Source: Daphnia pulex (taxonomy: Eukaryota > Arthropoda > Branchiopoda > Diplostraca > Daphniidae). From it: a stretch of 64,000 bases of DNA. A program made the translations under genes and the position numbers. This document shows, one piece after another, positions 24,615 to 34,886 of the stretch; positions within the stretch are counted from its first letter, which is position 1, and every line of letters starts with the position of its first letter. The stretch lies in the NCBI RefSeq assembly GCF_021134715.1, contig NC_060026.1, positions 806,001 to 870,000 of the forward strand, written 5' to 3'. Below the pieces are notes generated by a model. The model searched no databases and was not told where the DNA came from. It saw nothing but the letters and a program-made list of their open reading frames with translations.

Positions 24615-26020
24615 GCTGTAACAAAAACTGACAGCTATCACCCAAAATTTTCTTTGTAGTAGCAGCGAGAAATTTCTCTAGAGATGTGCAAAGTAAACGC
24701 AATTAAACTAAGCGGAAAATGATCAAAGGCTAGGCCGTCTAGCGTCAGAAAAAAGAGACGTTTAAAGTAACAAGAAAAACAATGTTCGCTCTAGCTCTTT
24801 GACACTCAATTGAAAGCACTAACCAACAAAAAACAAACGCAAATAACTTTGATACCCACGTAATATTCTCCTTTCCAAATTTATATCTCGTCTCCACCAA
24901 AAAGCCACCACCGCAACATCACACTTCACAACAGACGAAGTCCCCAAGGTATAATGCTTCTACCAGACTTCTACAATGAAGAGAAGGCAGCTTGACATTC
25001 GTTTATGTGCCTTGTCTATGGGACTACATGGCATATCTGTTAGTGATTCCAGATTGTTGACGAAATATCGTATACTGCTACCTTGACGTATCACCTTTTT
25101 ATCTTTATTCCTGTCATCCTGCATTTTCCCTTACTGGTAATAAATCTCTCTCTTTTTCACTGCAGGTTCCGATAGCCATTGATGTTCAGGCTTAGACCAG
25201 TTGATGGAGATGCTGCCTAATGAGGAGATGGTGAAAGGTGTGCTTAAAGCGGTTGCTGCTGCTGTCACTGTCCTTGCCTCCTTGGTGTCACAAATAGCTA
25301 TAAATTCTGGCTGCACATTTTGGATTTTTCTATTCACGATTTTCTTAGTAAAGTACAATTTCTATTGAATAATAACTTGCTTGTACGACACGTTTCAACG
25401 CACTTGCATGTTGCAGAGACCTTGCTTGCCTATGCAGACGAAGCTGTAACCTCACCAAGGCCAAAATTCCATTCGATCTGTCCCCCCTGCAAATCGTTTC
25501 CGACCGATCTTTAAACCCTTTCGTTTTATATCTTATTAGGTTCCAACGAATTAAAAACCGTTTAAAGTGTATAGAACCTATTTAAAGTTGCTGTCGCAGA
25601 GCAAAAGTAATAGTGCGACTATTCGACTAGTGCGCGCACCGTAGCGGGGCTATATTCAAATGGAATTATTCTAAAGGGAGTATTCCAACGGGAGCGATCC
25701 TTCGTAGTCAATTCTAAGGGAATAAAAAATTAAATACAGTCAATCCAAAAGATATGATAATAATCTCGAGAAATTCGTGCATCCATTCATCCAAAAGAAT
25801 TTGGAGAGTCAACAGGTATTAACTTGCGGAGTCTTGTTTATTCAGAATTTCTTCATTCTTGTATATGAACTCGTGCGCTAATTAGCATGTCTTGTAATAA
25901 TCAATATTAGTCAGTCGAAAACGAATTCAAGTAAATTTCTAAAGTGATATTACAACTAAAATGAAGAATTTCACAATTGGGTCGTTTCGTGTTGGTCGTC
26001 GTCGTCTTTTGGGTACATGT
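24615..26020. other. Intergenic region 3' of serine protease homolog 2
   Basis: AT-rich sequence with no ORF of gene-like quality. The last ~150 bp are the 3' flank of SPH2. Nothing else identified. Confidence 0.45.
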
Positions 26021-27576
26021 TTAAGCCATGGTCATGTATTGGTTAATCCATGCCCTGTATGCCGACACTCTGGTTTTAAGTCCACTGGTAGCACAATCTG
26101 TCAGAAAACAATTAAAAATCGCCAGTGATTTAATTTTCACCAATTGTATTGAATAATCAGACACTTACCCTTGGTGTAGCTGTTGATTCCGACTACGGTC
26201 CAGGACCCTGGTGATGGGAGGATGACAACTGGGCCGCCGACATCAGCAGGCTGTAATTGAGCCACATTATTAGCAGGTAAACTTTGTAGAAGTGAACTTA
26301 ATTGCTGCAGGAGAGCCCTTGACTTACCGTGCAAGTGAACTTGTCACCAGTAGCAGAAGTGATGCAGGTAGTGTTTTCCGTCACATATCTACCAGCGGTC
26401 GCGTCCCCCTTGCAATCGCCGTTGGACCAAATCGAAACCTTGGCTTGTTGCAAATTAACGTATGGTGTGATTATTTCAGTCAAAGAAGCATCAACAGTTC
26501 CTCCTCCCCATCCCAAAATAACGGCATCCTGGTCGACAAATTGGTCGGGGTCGGTACTGGCCACTGGCAAACAAGCAGGTGCAACACTCCTGGAAAGAAC
26601 CACGGGCGCGTCCATTACAATAATGGCGATATCATTGGCCTAATCAAAGTCGAATTAATGAATAGAGATCCAAAATATTTTCGTCATGTTGTGGCAACTC
26701 ACATAGGTGGCAGCATTGAATTGCCTGTGAAGGAACAGTTTGCTGATCCTCCTTGTCATTTGGACGTCGGATTGGTCGGTCAAAAACATCCCAACCAATA
26801 CAGTCACACCAGAAAGCTCAAACAGAGACATTCTGCAAGTGGACGAGAAAATAAAAGAGTAACACCTTACTACAACGAACTTAAATTAGAATATGAAAAT
26901 CCTCTTACTTTTCCAGGCACTGGGCCGCCAATAAAACTCGCGTGTCACTAATCAAAGTTCCGCTGCAAAATAAGGAATCATCACTTTTCTTCAGAGCTAC
27001 CTATTATAATTTGTAAATAATTAAAATACATTGCAATTAACAAATTTGAATTATAAGTATGTCAACTTACAATGAAAGGCCAAGCATTCTTTTTGGCTGA
27101 GGTTCCGCCAGCGATCCTTTCGCTTGTCAATTCTCGTCTAGCGGGCATGACCGGTCCAGTGCCACACTGAGTCGCTGGTGATTGCCTGACGGGCAAAACA
27201 TCTTCAAGTCTAAGGGGAGTAGAATAACCATACGAATAGATCCATCCGTTGGGCGTCTCCTCCTGCTGGCGATACGTCATTGGGACAGGATAGAAGGATG
27301 GCAGCAGCACGAATCTAGGATCATCAATTTGGTCGTACAGCCCTTGATAAGAGGGAGCATATCCTACACCGTCAACTGAATTCAAACAATTCTTTAGATT
27401 CAGCCAATATTAAAATTAAAGGGAATAGTTTGAATACAATCGATGATGACGGCGTCGTCTGTACGGGAGACGCGAGGCAGGAAGGCGAAACTCGACGCCG
27501 GGCTGCAGAAGCTCAGCAGAGTCACGATCGCTAATAAAACGATCATTTTTGAAGAACCTTTTTGATTGCCCAACAT
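26021..27576 (-). CDS. Secreted serine protease homolog 2, catalytically inactive, paralog of SPH1
   Basis: Seven exons, 27438-27576, 27071-27375, 26909-27000, 26703-26832, 26328-26639, 26169-26250 and 26021-26097, match the exon plan of SPH1 one for one; 378 residues from the first ATG (368 from the internal MIVLLAIVT, which aligns with the SPH1 signal peptide). Prodomain, RIAGGTSAKKNAWPF activation site and disulfide framework are conserved. The catalytic His is Gln (LLAAQCLEK), Asp is kept (ANDIAII), and Ser is Val (PADVGGPVV), whereas SPH1 has Ile. Shared loss of His and Ser means the ancestor was already inactive; the residue at the Ser position has drifted since. The two copies point towards each other across about 6.6 kb. 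Confidence 0.93.
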
Positions 27577-27741
27577 TCTCCTAAATCAGAACAAGATACG
27601 ACAAATTTAATACATTTTCACAAGTAAGACGCAATTCTCTGAAAATGTTTACTAAAAATGTTATTACTACCTTGGTTCTTTCAGAAGGTTGTGTTGCTTC
27701 AGCTTCGACGACACTTGTGATTCACTGTCGAGCTGGGCTTC

Positions 27742-27752
27742 CTTTTTATTGC
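27742..27752 (-). promoter_or_regulatory. TATA-like promoter element of serine protease homolog 2
   Basis: CAATAAAAAGG on the minus strand lies in the same conserved block as in SPH1: a GTGCGGTCCC stretch, GACATCTTGAGCGTCCTGAA and then the TATA-like run. An acceptor (CTGATTTAG) ends just before the ATG at 27576, so this copy too has a 5' UTR intron. Confidence 0.5.
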
Positions 27753-27936
27753 GGGATTCAGGACGCTCAAGATGTCCCACGGGACCGCACCCTTATTGTT
27801 CATATCTCCGTAAACTGTGTTAAAATTGAGCCACCGCCTTTTGAAATCATCGAAGGAAAAACAAATACCTGTAACAATCAAAAAGTTGTTGATTCGCGAT
27901 GACACACGAAAGGTATGTGCGATGGCCATCATGCAG

Positions 27937-28407
27937 TCAGACTGTTCTTAACTTCGGTTCGTCACATTTTGAAGTCCACGTGTGATCTTGATTTGTCACT
28001 ATTTGTTCATTTCCCTCCATCTTCACCGTGAGCGGAATGCAATTCGCATGTTGTTGACCTTCGATGCTCTTAATTTGGACCTCGCTTTCCTGAGCACTGT
28101 TGAAACTAAATCAATTAAAATTTAGATGATTTTGTCGAGATGCTCAAGAAACTGTAAAAATGAGAATGCATGGCATAAATTAGCAAACGTACTGTACATA
28201 GTGGACTGACGCCATGGATGAAGTGCGGATTAGAAATTAGATAAATTATAGTCAATAACTACCAAATAATGAACCTGAAACTTTTGCCATTGCCTTTGCC
28301 CATTTAACGCACGCATTCCTTGACACACGCCTTGTAGAATACACGAATGTAACCAACGACAGGTGGAAAAAAACGATCAACTTCCGCCACATCAGTTTGG
28401 AATCCAT
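27937..28407 (-). CDS. Candidate small secreted peptide (exon join uncertain)
   Basis: A TATAAAAG box (28442-28449) lies just upstream of an ATG at 28407 that opens MDSKLMWRKLIVFFHLSLVT..., a good signal peptide. A second open segment at 27937-28105, after a GATTTAG acceptor, encodes 55 residues ending SKCDEPKLRTV and a stop. The phase-correct join uses a weak GTGCGT donor near 28312, giving about 86 residues; the better donor at 28274/28273 (exon end 28275) would need an additional small exon. I recognise no family. The gene would lie immediately upstream of SPH2 on the same strand. The first exon and promoter are the stronger part of the evidence. Confidence 0.35.
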
Positions 28408-28441
28408 GTTCAATGGACGTGTTCATTTACGGACATAAAAT

Positions 28442-28449
28442 CTTTTATA
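28442..28449 (-). promoter_or_regulatory. TATA box of the candidate small secreted peptide gene
   Basis: TATAAAAG on the minus strand, 35-42 nt upstream of the ATG at 28407. The 5' UTR would be only about 10-15 nt. Confidence 0.45.
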
Positions 28450-30167
28450 CTGTAGTTTGCCTAATAAAGGTGCTCGGCCTGTAGCAACCGATGCAAATGG
28501 TGAAACAGAAATCGACCTAGAATTTCTCCGATCAACGAAATTTTGGCTTTTTCTAACGAATGGACTTTTTACGTTGCATCTGTTATCTATTTACCTAATC
28601 ACAGGTCATAAAACTTCGCAACACTGGCCTCGGGAGGAACTGGTTGCTGACTGATAATGCCCATAGCAAGAACACGAATTTGTTTGCCTGTCACTTGACT
28701 GGATTCACATCGACCTTGTCAGTTTAATGCAAATGAATGCCAAGTTTCTTGTCGCTTCCATTTAAAAAATAAATAATAAAAAAAAAACATGAAAGAAAAG
28801 ATGAATTAGACTAGATAAGGAACACAACTTGTCGTCCTAGTCTTAATTTCTTTACTGTGAAAAATGTCGATGGCAACCCAATAACAGTAGAGGAAAAAGA
28901 GATAAAACTTCGTTCGGATACACCACTGATGTAGCGCCAAAATCAATACGATCCCTAATATCATGAATGTTCGCCAAGAAAGCAAAAACCAACAAATAGC
29001 GTTTTCAATTGAAATTGCCATTACAAAAAGAAATCTTGAATGTACTTTTAAGGTCAATTGCAAGACTAAGCACAAAACAACTATGCTGTGTGGGTGTGGC
29101 CCTGTTTTCAACAAAATAATGGGACAAGTCATCAAAAAGGAAGATTTCCGTACGGTTATACAATCTGATGTTTGAATAATTTGCGGGAATTTATTCTTTT
29201 TTACTCTTTTTAATCGTTGCTTGGGAAAGAAGTCGTGCATTGAAGATGCGTTCGTGAGATTTGGCTAGCATCGCTAGCATCCGCGGAAACCGGTTGCAAC
29301 CATTAAACGAGAAAATAAAAATTAATGAATAATTCCATCATGTCCGATGGCGTAGTCGGTTAGCGTGTGGTACTTATATAGAACATATCAACAGGTTTAT
29401 GTGCACTAGTCCACGATGGAACTCGATACGACAGCTGTCGATTGAAAAAAAAAAAGAAAAAAGCCGCGAATATAATTACCGAAAAAAGATAATAGCCGTC
29501 ACAGAATTCGCACTGAATGTTGTCAGATGCATCTGCTAAATCGGTCAGTGTTAGTTTAGTCAAATTAGTTAGCAATTCTGCAGAGGAAAAAAAAGAAAGA
29601 AAAATCATATAAGAACAGAAAAGAAACTCGTCAACATGCACTTTGAAAGTGGTTTTTCGCAAAAAGCATAAGCACAAAAATAATCGTCCTGATGACTATT
29701 AGCTTACTTCTCCTCACATGTTTATAGTCTCACTCGTGAACTGGAAAATGTTGCTGTTGTGCGGCAACGATAAGAACATACTTCCGTGAACGAAGGAAAT
29801 GAAAATAAAACAATAAAACAAATAGTTGGCGCAAAATGGTCGTTCAGCGTGACACTCAAACGACGGTATGTTTTCATGTTCATCCGCTGTGGGCCTATCG
29901 CGACCAAGCGACTAGCTCGTACAGTTATCTAATCTGGAAGGTCTTCCTGACCCTTTTGGATCCGACCGCTGTAATGCGCAGTAATGTTGTTTCTATTTAT
30001 TTTTATTTGTTTCGTCTTCCAGTTATTTGTTGATGCTACTGGGGCAGATTTCAGTTGAATTGCGCACAGAATCAGAAGCTGTCAGTCGTTCGAGACGGTT
30101 CACAATAAGCAGTCTCCATCTATTCACTCGAATTCTACAGAGTTTGCTACTATAGTTGTCTAGAAAG
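28450..30167. other. Intergenic region, mostly unassigned
   Basis: AT-rich sequence with several unsupported ORFs on both strands (for example 28806-29240 minus, hydrophobic, and 28457-28654 plus). Contains the SINE-like segment listed separately and, near 29836, an ATG-led ten-codon stretch followed by a donor-like GTATGT. No convincing gene. Confidence 0.4.
29341..29463 (+). mobile_element. Possible tRNA-derived SINE fragment
   Basis: TGGCGTAGTCGG at 29352 fits the Pol III box A consensus, and the surrounding 5' sequence looks like the left half of a tRNA. About 70 nt further right ACTCGATAC is a poor box B match, followed by an A-rich tail (29445-29462). No tRNA cloverleaf can be completed, so it is not a functional tRNA. 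Confidence 0.25.
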
Positions 30168-31264
30168 ATGAAAAACGTAAGTCGACCAATAAAATCTAAT
30201 TACTAGTAAAATTACGTCAGCCTTCGAGATGTTTATCTTGTTGACAGAGGCACTTTCTTTCATTTAAATGTCCTGTTTTTTGAATGCCTAAAGATAATGC
30301 TATCGGCTGGTGTGTTTGTTGTCGCCTTCCTGTTGGCTGGCACAGAGTTGTGGCCTTGCGGGACTCACGCAGCGAGTCTGCTCAACTATGGCGGTATTAC
30401 AAGTCGATATTACATTCAAGCATGGGGAATGGTTTCTGATGTTTTGTTCTGAATCACAGACGATGCGACACTTTTGACAATTGCTGGAGAAAATGACCCG
30501 TCGAGACAAAAACGACAATTGAGGGGAACACCGAGCACGGAGCAAGACAACACGGGATTTGTTGGTAAAAACAAACTAGAAAAAAAACGAATAATAAAAA
30601 TAATAAAATAAAACGACTCTAACCGTTGACAGGGAGAAAGAGTCGAATAGCCCCCGTGCCTTCCGCACCGTTCACGGCGGAATATTTGGAAAAATCGCGA
30701 ATGATCTTCGACGCTCACCAGATCCTCTACGGTCCTCTATGGGAATTGCAGGGGCAGTTCCCGAATAATAATCGCGATGATTCTGCCGATCTCAGCAAAG
30801 TCTTGAATTACTTCAAAAACGTCCAAAACAAAAATTATAACCTGAACACTCTGCCAGAGAATTTGAAAAGGAATTTCCCCGGAACCGAACGGTTCCACCA
30901 AATGTACCACATGCGCAACGAAATTTCCCATCAGAGTTACTCGGTGGCCTGTTTCGATTCGGACAAGAAAGTCCTAATCGCGGTGGCCAAATACTGGGAT
31001 GGCGTAACATCAAGCGGCGGGAGTTGGCAAAGAAGCCCAGTCACTGCGAGTCCTGGCATCAGAAACCGACAAACGTTGGAATTAGCTATCACCTTGGCTC
31101 TCGGGTACAGTGGAAGGTCATCTACATCGAACGCAAACAACAACCAATGCTCCCGTCCTGCGACTGTCACCACTGGTAGCGGTGGGGTTTCTTCTCAGAC
31201 TTTTAATTCGAGACGTTCTACTCCTAGACCTTCTAATGCAGGAAGGCTTTCTGGCAGTGCGTAG
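30168..31264 (+). CDS. Secreted protein of unknown family, 281 aa
   Basis: Exons 30168-30176 (MKN), 30294-30393, 30460-30564 and 30633-31264 join in consistent phase. The tiny first exon is less certain; otherwise translation would start at the ATG at 30297. A signal peptide (MLSAGVFVVAFLLAGTEL) is followed by a short segment ending in a dibasic site, PSRQKRQL, which looks like a furin-type cleavage site. The main domain (about residues 95-215) is rich in Tyr, Asn and His (AHQILYGPLWELQGQ; RFHQMYHMRNEISHQ), and the tail is low-complexity Ser/Thr/Asn-rich. I recognise no family. The last exon is the left breakpoint of the large tandem duplication, and its 3' end is repeated at 34799. Confidence 0.75.
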
Positions 31265-32671
31265 TGGCAGGCATCAAATTGCAATTGCATAATTGTTTAT
31301 CGTTTTGAAGTGAATTAATCGCTATGTAACATGATTGCATGCAACTTTTAACAGTGGTTATTGCTAAGAACACAAGCAATCACACGGGATTGCTACTAGT
31401 TCGGTGAAAATTCAATACATTGCGTCATTAACCTAAATCACATAGAGTTGGCAAAGGGAAAGAATAGGAAAGAGGGATTCAAGAAGTCTGTTGCTGAAAC
31501 CTCGGCTGAAAGAGAGATGAAATTTAAAGGTCTAAATCAAAGTCGGCACTCGATACGATCAAACTGAAGTGACTCCAGCACAAGAAGACGGTTAAGAAAA
31601 TCGACTCGAAATTTGTGACAATTAATCATTGATCGTTGGGGTTGACCACGATGACAACAAAGTTCGAAAAACAGCAGAAACGAAAAACAAATAATCTGCT
31701 ACTCGAAGAAGCGCGGGATGACGGGCAACTGCCAAAAACGGCCGGAGCGATCGAATCGAGTAAAGAATAAAACAATGTTAAAATCGTACCTTTGATGTTC
31801 AGATATAAAACGATCAGATCCTAGGCAGGCGTATTCCCTTGGTGCGTATTCCCTTGGCGTAACGGGAATTGATTTTTTTAAGATGTCCTCCGAATCTCTT
31901 GTGGATCTGGGATCTGCTAAGCACCACGACACGACAAATGAGCACGGGGTTTGAAATGCGTTGATTCAAAGCAGCTGCAAAAGAAAATTAGCAAACAAGA
32001 AATTTTAATTTAATTGCTGAATGAATTGGACACTAAACTCGGGAAGTTTATATAGCGAACAGAGACATCCGCACTGTGATTACCTAACAAAATACTAAAA
32101 ATCTCTATAAGCCATACAGTAATATTGCATCTACACTCAATGGTATTGTGCCGAGTCAGTGTCATCCTTCATAACTTATACCTTACATGGAATATAAAAA
32201 GTACTCGAGCCGACATTCAATTGGAATACTACTAAGGTTCATCAAGTGGGCACTTGTTGCACGAAACGAGCAATGACTCTTTTTCTACCTGTGAATAATT
32301 AATAGGGGGAAGACCCTTAACCGGAAATTTTTTTTATCAGTAAAGAAAAGTGGAGGATAACGCAATTCTTGCCTGTAATCCCTTCTGCGTCATCAAATTT
32401 CCATCGGAAAAAATTTGAATGACCTATCAAGGAAGTGGTTCTTTTCTATTTCAACTTGACACATACACACATACTAACGCAAAAATGTAAAAAGACCATC
32501 GTTTCCATCGTTTCAACAACTAAAAGACTCGAGCGTCGTCCTATGGGAAAAATTGCAAAACGGGGAAATGACAAACAAAATATCACTATAGCCGGAATTC
32601 CTCCTATACAACAATACCTCATGACTGTCGTTAACTCTTTATCTTCCATTTCTGCACTGTCATTTGGGAGA
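31265..32671. other. Unit 1 left part: 3' UTR and intergenic DNA
   Basis: Holds the 3' flank of the secreted gene. On the minus strand there is an acceptor-led stretch (31785-31975, after TTTTGCAG) with a matching stretch in unit 2, but the two copies are frame-shifted relative to each other, so coding is not supported. A conserved TATAAAAAG on the plus strand near 32196 has no ORF after it. Confidence 0.4.
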
Positions 32672-32680
32672 TATAAATAG
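32672..32680 (+). promoter_or_regulatory. TATA box of endonuclease-like gene copy 1
   Basis: TATAAATAG, followed by TGGCGGTACTTGCATC in both units. A donor (CCG|GTAAGAAC at 32732) and acceptor (TGATTTTAG|AGAAAA at 32808) bound a 76-nt 5' UTR intron. Confidence 0.6.
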
Positions 32681-32827
32681 TGGCGGTACTTGCATCGATT
32701 GCCATTACGTTTTACACGACGAAGCCAACCGGTAAGAACTACAAGTCAGTCTAGAATTAGCAATCAAATACATAATAATCATTTTCAAATTTCCTGTCTG
32801 ATTTTAGAGAAAACGACATCATCTGAA

Positions 32828-33709
32828 ATGGGTCCACGACTTGGTCCTTTGCGAAAAACCGGATATCCTAACATCAAATCCAAAACCAAATGCAACCATT
32901 TAAAACATTCCGCTCACTATGTTCCTCTCGGTATCTGCGCCTGTCAAATCATGAACAGGTGTCGAAAGTCTCCTGGAATACTCAAAAGAAGGATACTCAA
33001 AATTAACAAAATGCGACTCGCGGAAAACAAGAAAACTGCTAAACATGTAAAAAAGAAGAAGGGCACGAGCAAATCGAATGTTCAGTTTGGACTTGTAAAC
33101 GCGCATTCGCTTCTTAATAAAGCGGACGACCTGGAAGAACAAATAGTAAGATTTAAACTCGACATTGTTGCTGTCACAGAGACCTGGTTCGTCGGCGATT
33201 CCGATATGAAAGAGGCGTGTCCTGAAGGGTTTAAAGGTGTTCACAAGCCACGATCGGACGGTCACGGTGGAGTAGCTATTTATTACAGAGACAGCATCAA
33301 GCGCTCCGTCAAACCGTTGAAAGATTACAAATCATTTGAATACATTGACGTTACCCTCACCATCAGTCCAAGAGACAAAATGACGCTCATTGTCATCTAC
33401 CGCCCAGCTGGGTGCAAAGCTGACTTTCGTGAAGAGTTTAAAGATTTCTTGGACAGCGTGAAAAGAAGAGAGAACCTAATGATCGTTGGCGACTTCAACC
33501 TGCCACATGAAGACAACGTTGATAAGAAATTTATGAAAATAATCCAATCGCACGGCCTCGAACAACATGTCAAGGATCCAACCCACGTCGACGGTGGAAT
33601 CCTGGATTTAATCTTATCACGACCTTCCGACTCGTTGATCAAAAACGTTCGAGTCGGTGATTATTTTAGCGATCACAAATTTGTCAGGTGTAGGATCGAG
33701 ATCCATTGA
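32828..33709 (+). CDS. Stand-alone LINE-type (EEP/APE) endonuclease domain protein, copy 1, 293 aa
   Basis: Exonuclease-endonuclease-phosphatase domain of the kind found at the N-terminus of CR1/L2-like non-LTR retrotransposons, here without a reverse transcriptase. After a basic 85-residue N-terminus the domain carries all signature blocks: FGLVNAHSLLNKADDLE (Asn), VTETWF (catalytic Glu), VIYRP, VGDFNLP (Asp-x-Asn), GGILDLILS and FSDHKFVRC (Asp-His). The ORF stops right after the domain. Start chosen at the first ATG after the 5' UTR intron; the longer open frame upstream has no ATG. A TATA promoter and a spliced 5' UTR are host-gene-like rather than retroelement-like. About 185 nt near the start (32830-33015) are absent from copy 2. 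Confidence 0.75.
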   Translation: MGPRLGPLRKTGYPNIKSKTKCNHLKHSAHYVPLGICACQIMNRCRKSPGILKRRILKINKMRLAENKKTAKHVKKKKGTSKSNVQFGLVNAHSLLNKADDLEEQIVRFKLDIVAVTETWFVGDSDMKEACPEGFKGVHKPRSDGHGGVAIYYRDSIKRSVKPLKDYKSFEYIDVTLTISPRDKMTLIVIYRPAGCKADFREEFKDFLDSVKRRENLMIVGDFNLPHEDNVDKKFMKIIQSHGLEQHVKDPTHVDGGILDLILSRPSDSLIKNVRVGDYFSDHKFVRCRIEIH

Positions 33710-34798
33710 AGAAGCAAGTTAATAACTGGGAGGAAAGTGTGGTCTAGACAAACGCAACAGTGCAATTAAAAATTTACTACCCTAAAGTACTCCAACCCAA
33801 ATTCTACTTCACACAATTTTAAAAGTCCATGTAATTTTTATTCATCTATTCTAATTCCTGTCTTATACAGAAACTCCAAAGAAACTGGCCTAAGCCCTAA
33901 CTTCAATTAATGAATTTGGAAAAATCGACCTGACTTTTAAACGAATCAAATTTGAAAAACCGACCTTGTTATAACCCAAAAGAAAATAAACGACTATACA
34001 AAATTTTCTAACTATCTTGTAGAATGTGTGTAGATTAGAAGTACTGTACTGCTCAAAATTGAGAAATTGATAGTCTCGCCATTGGAATTGCCGTTTCATC
34101 GTGACATACGAGGAATAGCTTAGAATAAACTTGTGGATGGGACGTGGGGTTCATCAACCTTAACTGTTGCAGATTACTAAAAGATCGAATTCGAAAACGA
34201 TTACCTGGAGTAACTTCCGATTTTTGGGAAGAATTTTTATGGGAAGACACTTGTCAAAGCAGAAACTTAATGTATACCTATAAACTTACATTGTGATATG
34301 CATATACATATGATATCCTCGTCATAAATCGAATCATGAATCATTATTATCTTAAAGAGTACTAAATAGGAAAAAGTCGGAAACGTACCAGTGTCCAAGA
34401 TGCAGTCGCTGCAGTGTTGTGTAATGGAAGTCGTTTCTTGTTTTTACTGAACCAAATTAATAACACTTGTGGACGAATGCACGAAGCAATATCCCACGAA
34501 TTTCCATCTTTTTACAGACGTATCTAACAGCAATGATAAAATGTGATGTCTGTAAACCCTTCAGTGGAGAGGTAGGAATTTCGATCGTGGCAATTTTCTG
34601 TAATGAAGAAAAAATGGAAAAATTAGCAACAGCTTTATGCAACCTGCAACATTGCACGTACAATCAGCAACTGCATAGTCGCATTATGCAGTTGCCACTT
34701 GCCAGTTGGCGCCAAAGAATGAGCACTGAATGTTGTGAACATTTTATCGGTTAGTAAAATGAAAGCTGAACAGCGAAACGAGTGATAACGAGTGAGTA
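33710..34798. other. Unit 1 right part: 3' flank of endonuclease copy 1
   Basis: AT-rich sequence conserved in unit 2 with small indels. A 95-codon ORF at 34467-34754 is disrupted in the other unit, so it is probably not coding. Nothing else recognised. Confidence 0.4.
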
Positions 34799-34886
34799 TG
34801 GAAGGTCATCTACATCGAACACAAACAACAACCAATGCTCCCGTCCTGCGACTGTCACCACTGGCAGCGGTGGGGGTTCTTGGTAG
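34799..34886 (+). pseudogene. Fragment of the last exon of the 30.2-31.3 kb secreted gene
   Basis: In the parental frame it reads GRSSTSNTNNNQCSRPATV..., almost identical to the gene at 31110-31190, then diverges to GSW and a stop. It has no upstream exons, so it is a by-product of the duplication breakpoint. Confidence 0.8.

Larger units (their letters stand above)
31111..34798 (+). repeat. Segmental tandem duplication, unit 1 (3.7 kb)
   Basis: Starts inside the last exon of the upstream secreted gene (GGAAGGTCATCTACATCG) and runs to GAGTGAGTAT. It aligns head-to-tail with unit 2: the same order of 3' UTR, TATA element, intron, endonuclease ORF and downstream flank. Identity is highest over the 3' half of the ORF (33430-33700 against 37330-37600, nearly identical). 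Confidence 0.85.

Noticed and set aside
29341-29412. tRNA gene.
   Set aside because: Only a box A and half a D-arm are convincing; no acceptor pairing and no proper T-loop.
32690-32827. Upstream extension of endonuclease copy 1 giving a 339-residue frame.
   Set aside because: It starts with TTG and reads through a well-formed 5' UTR intron conserved in copy 2.
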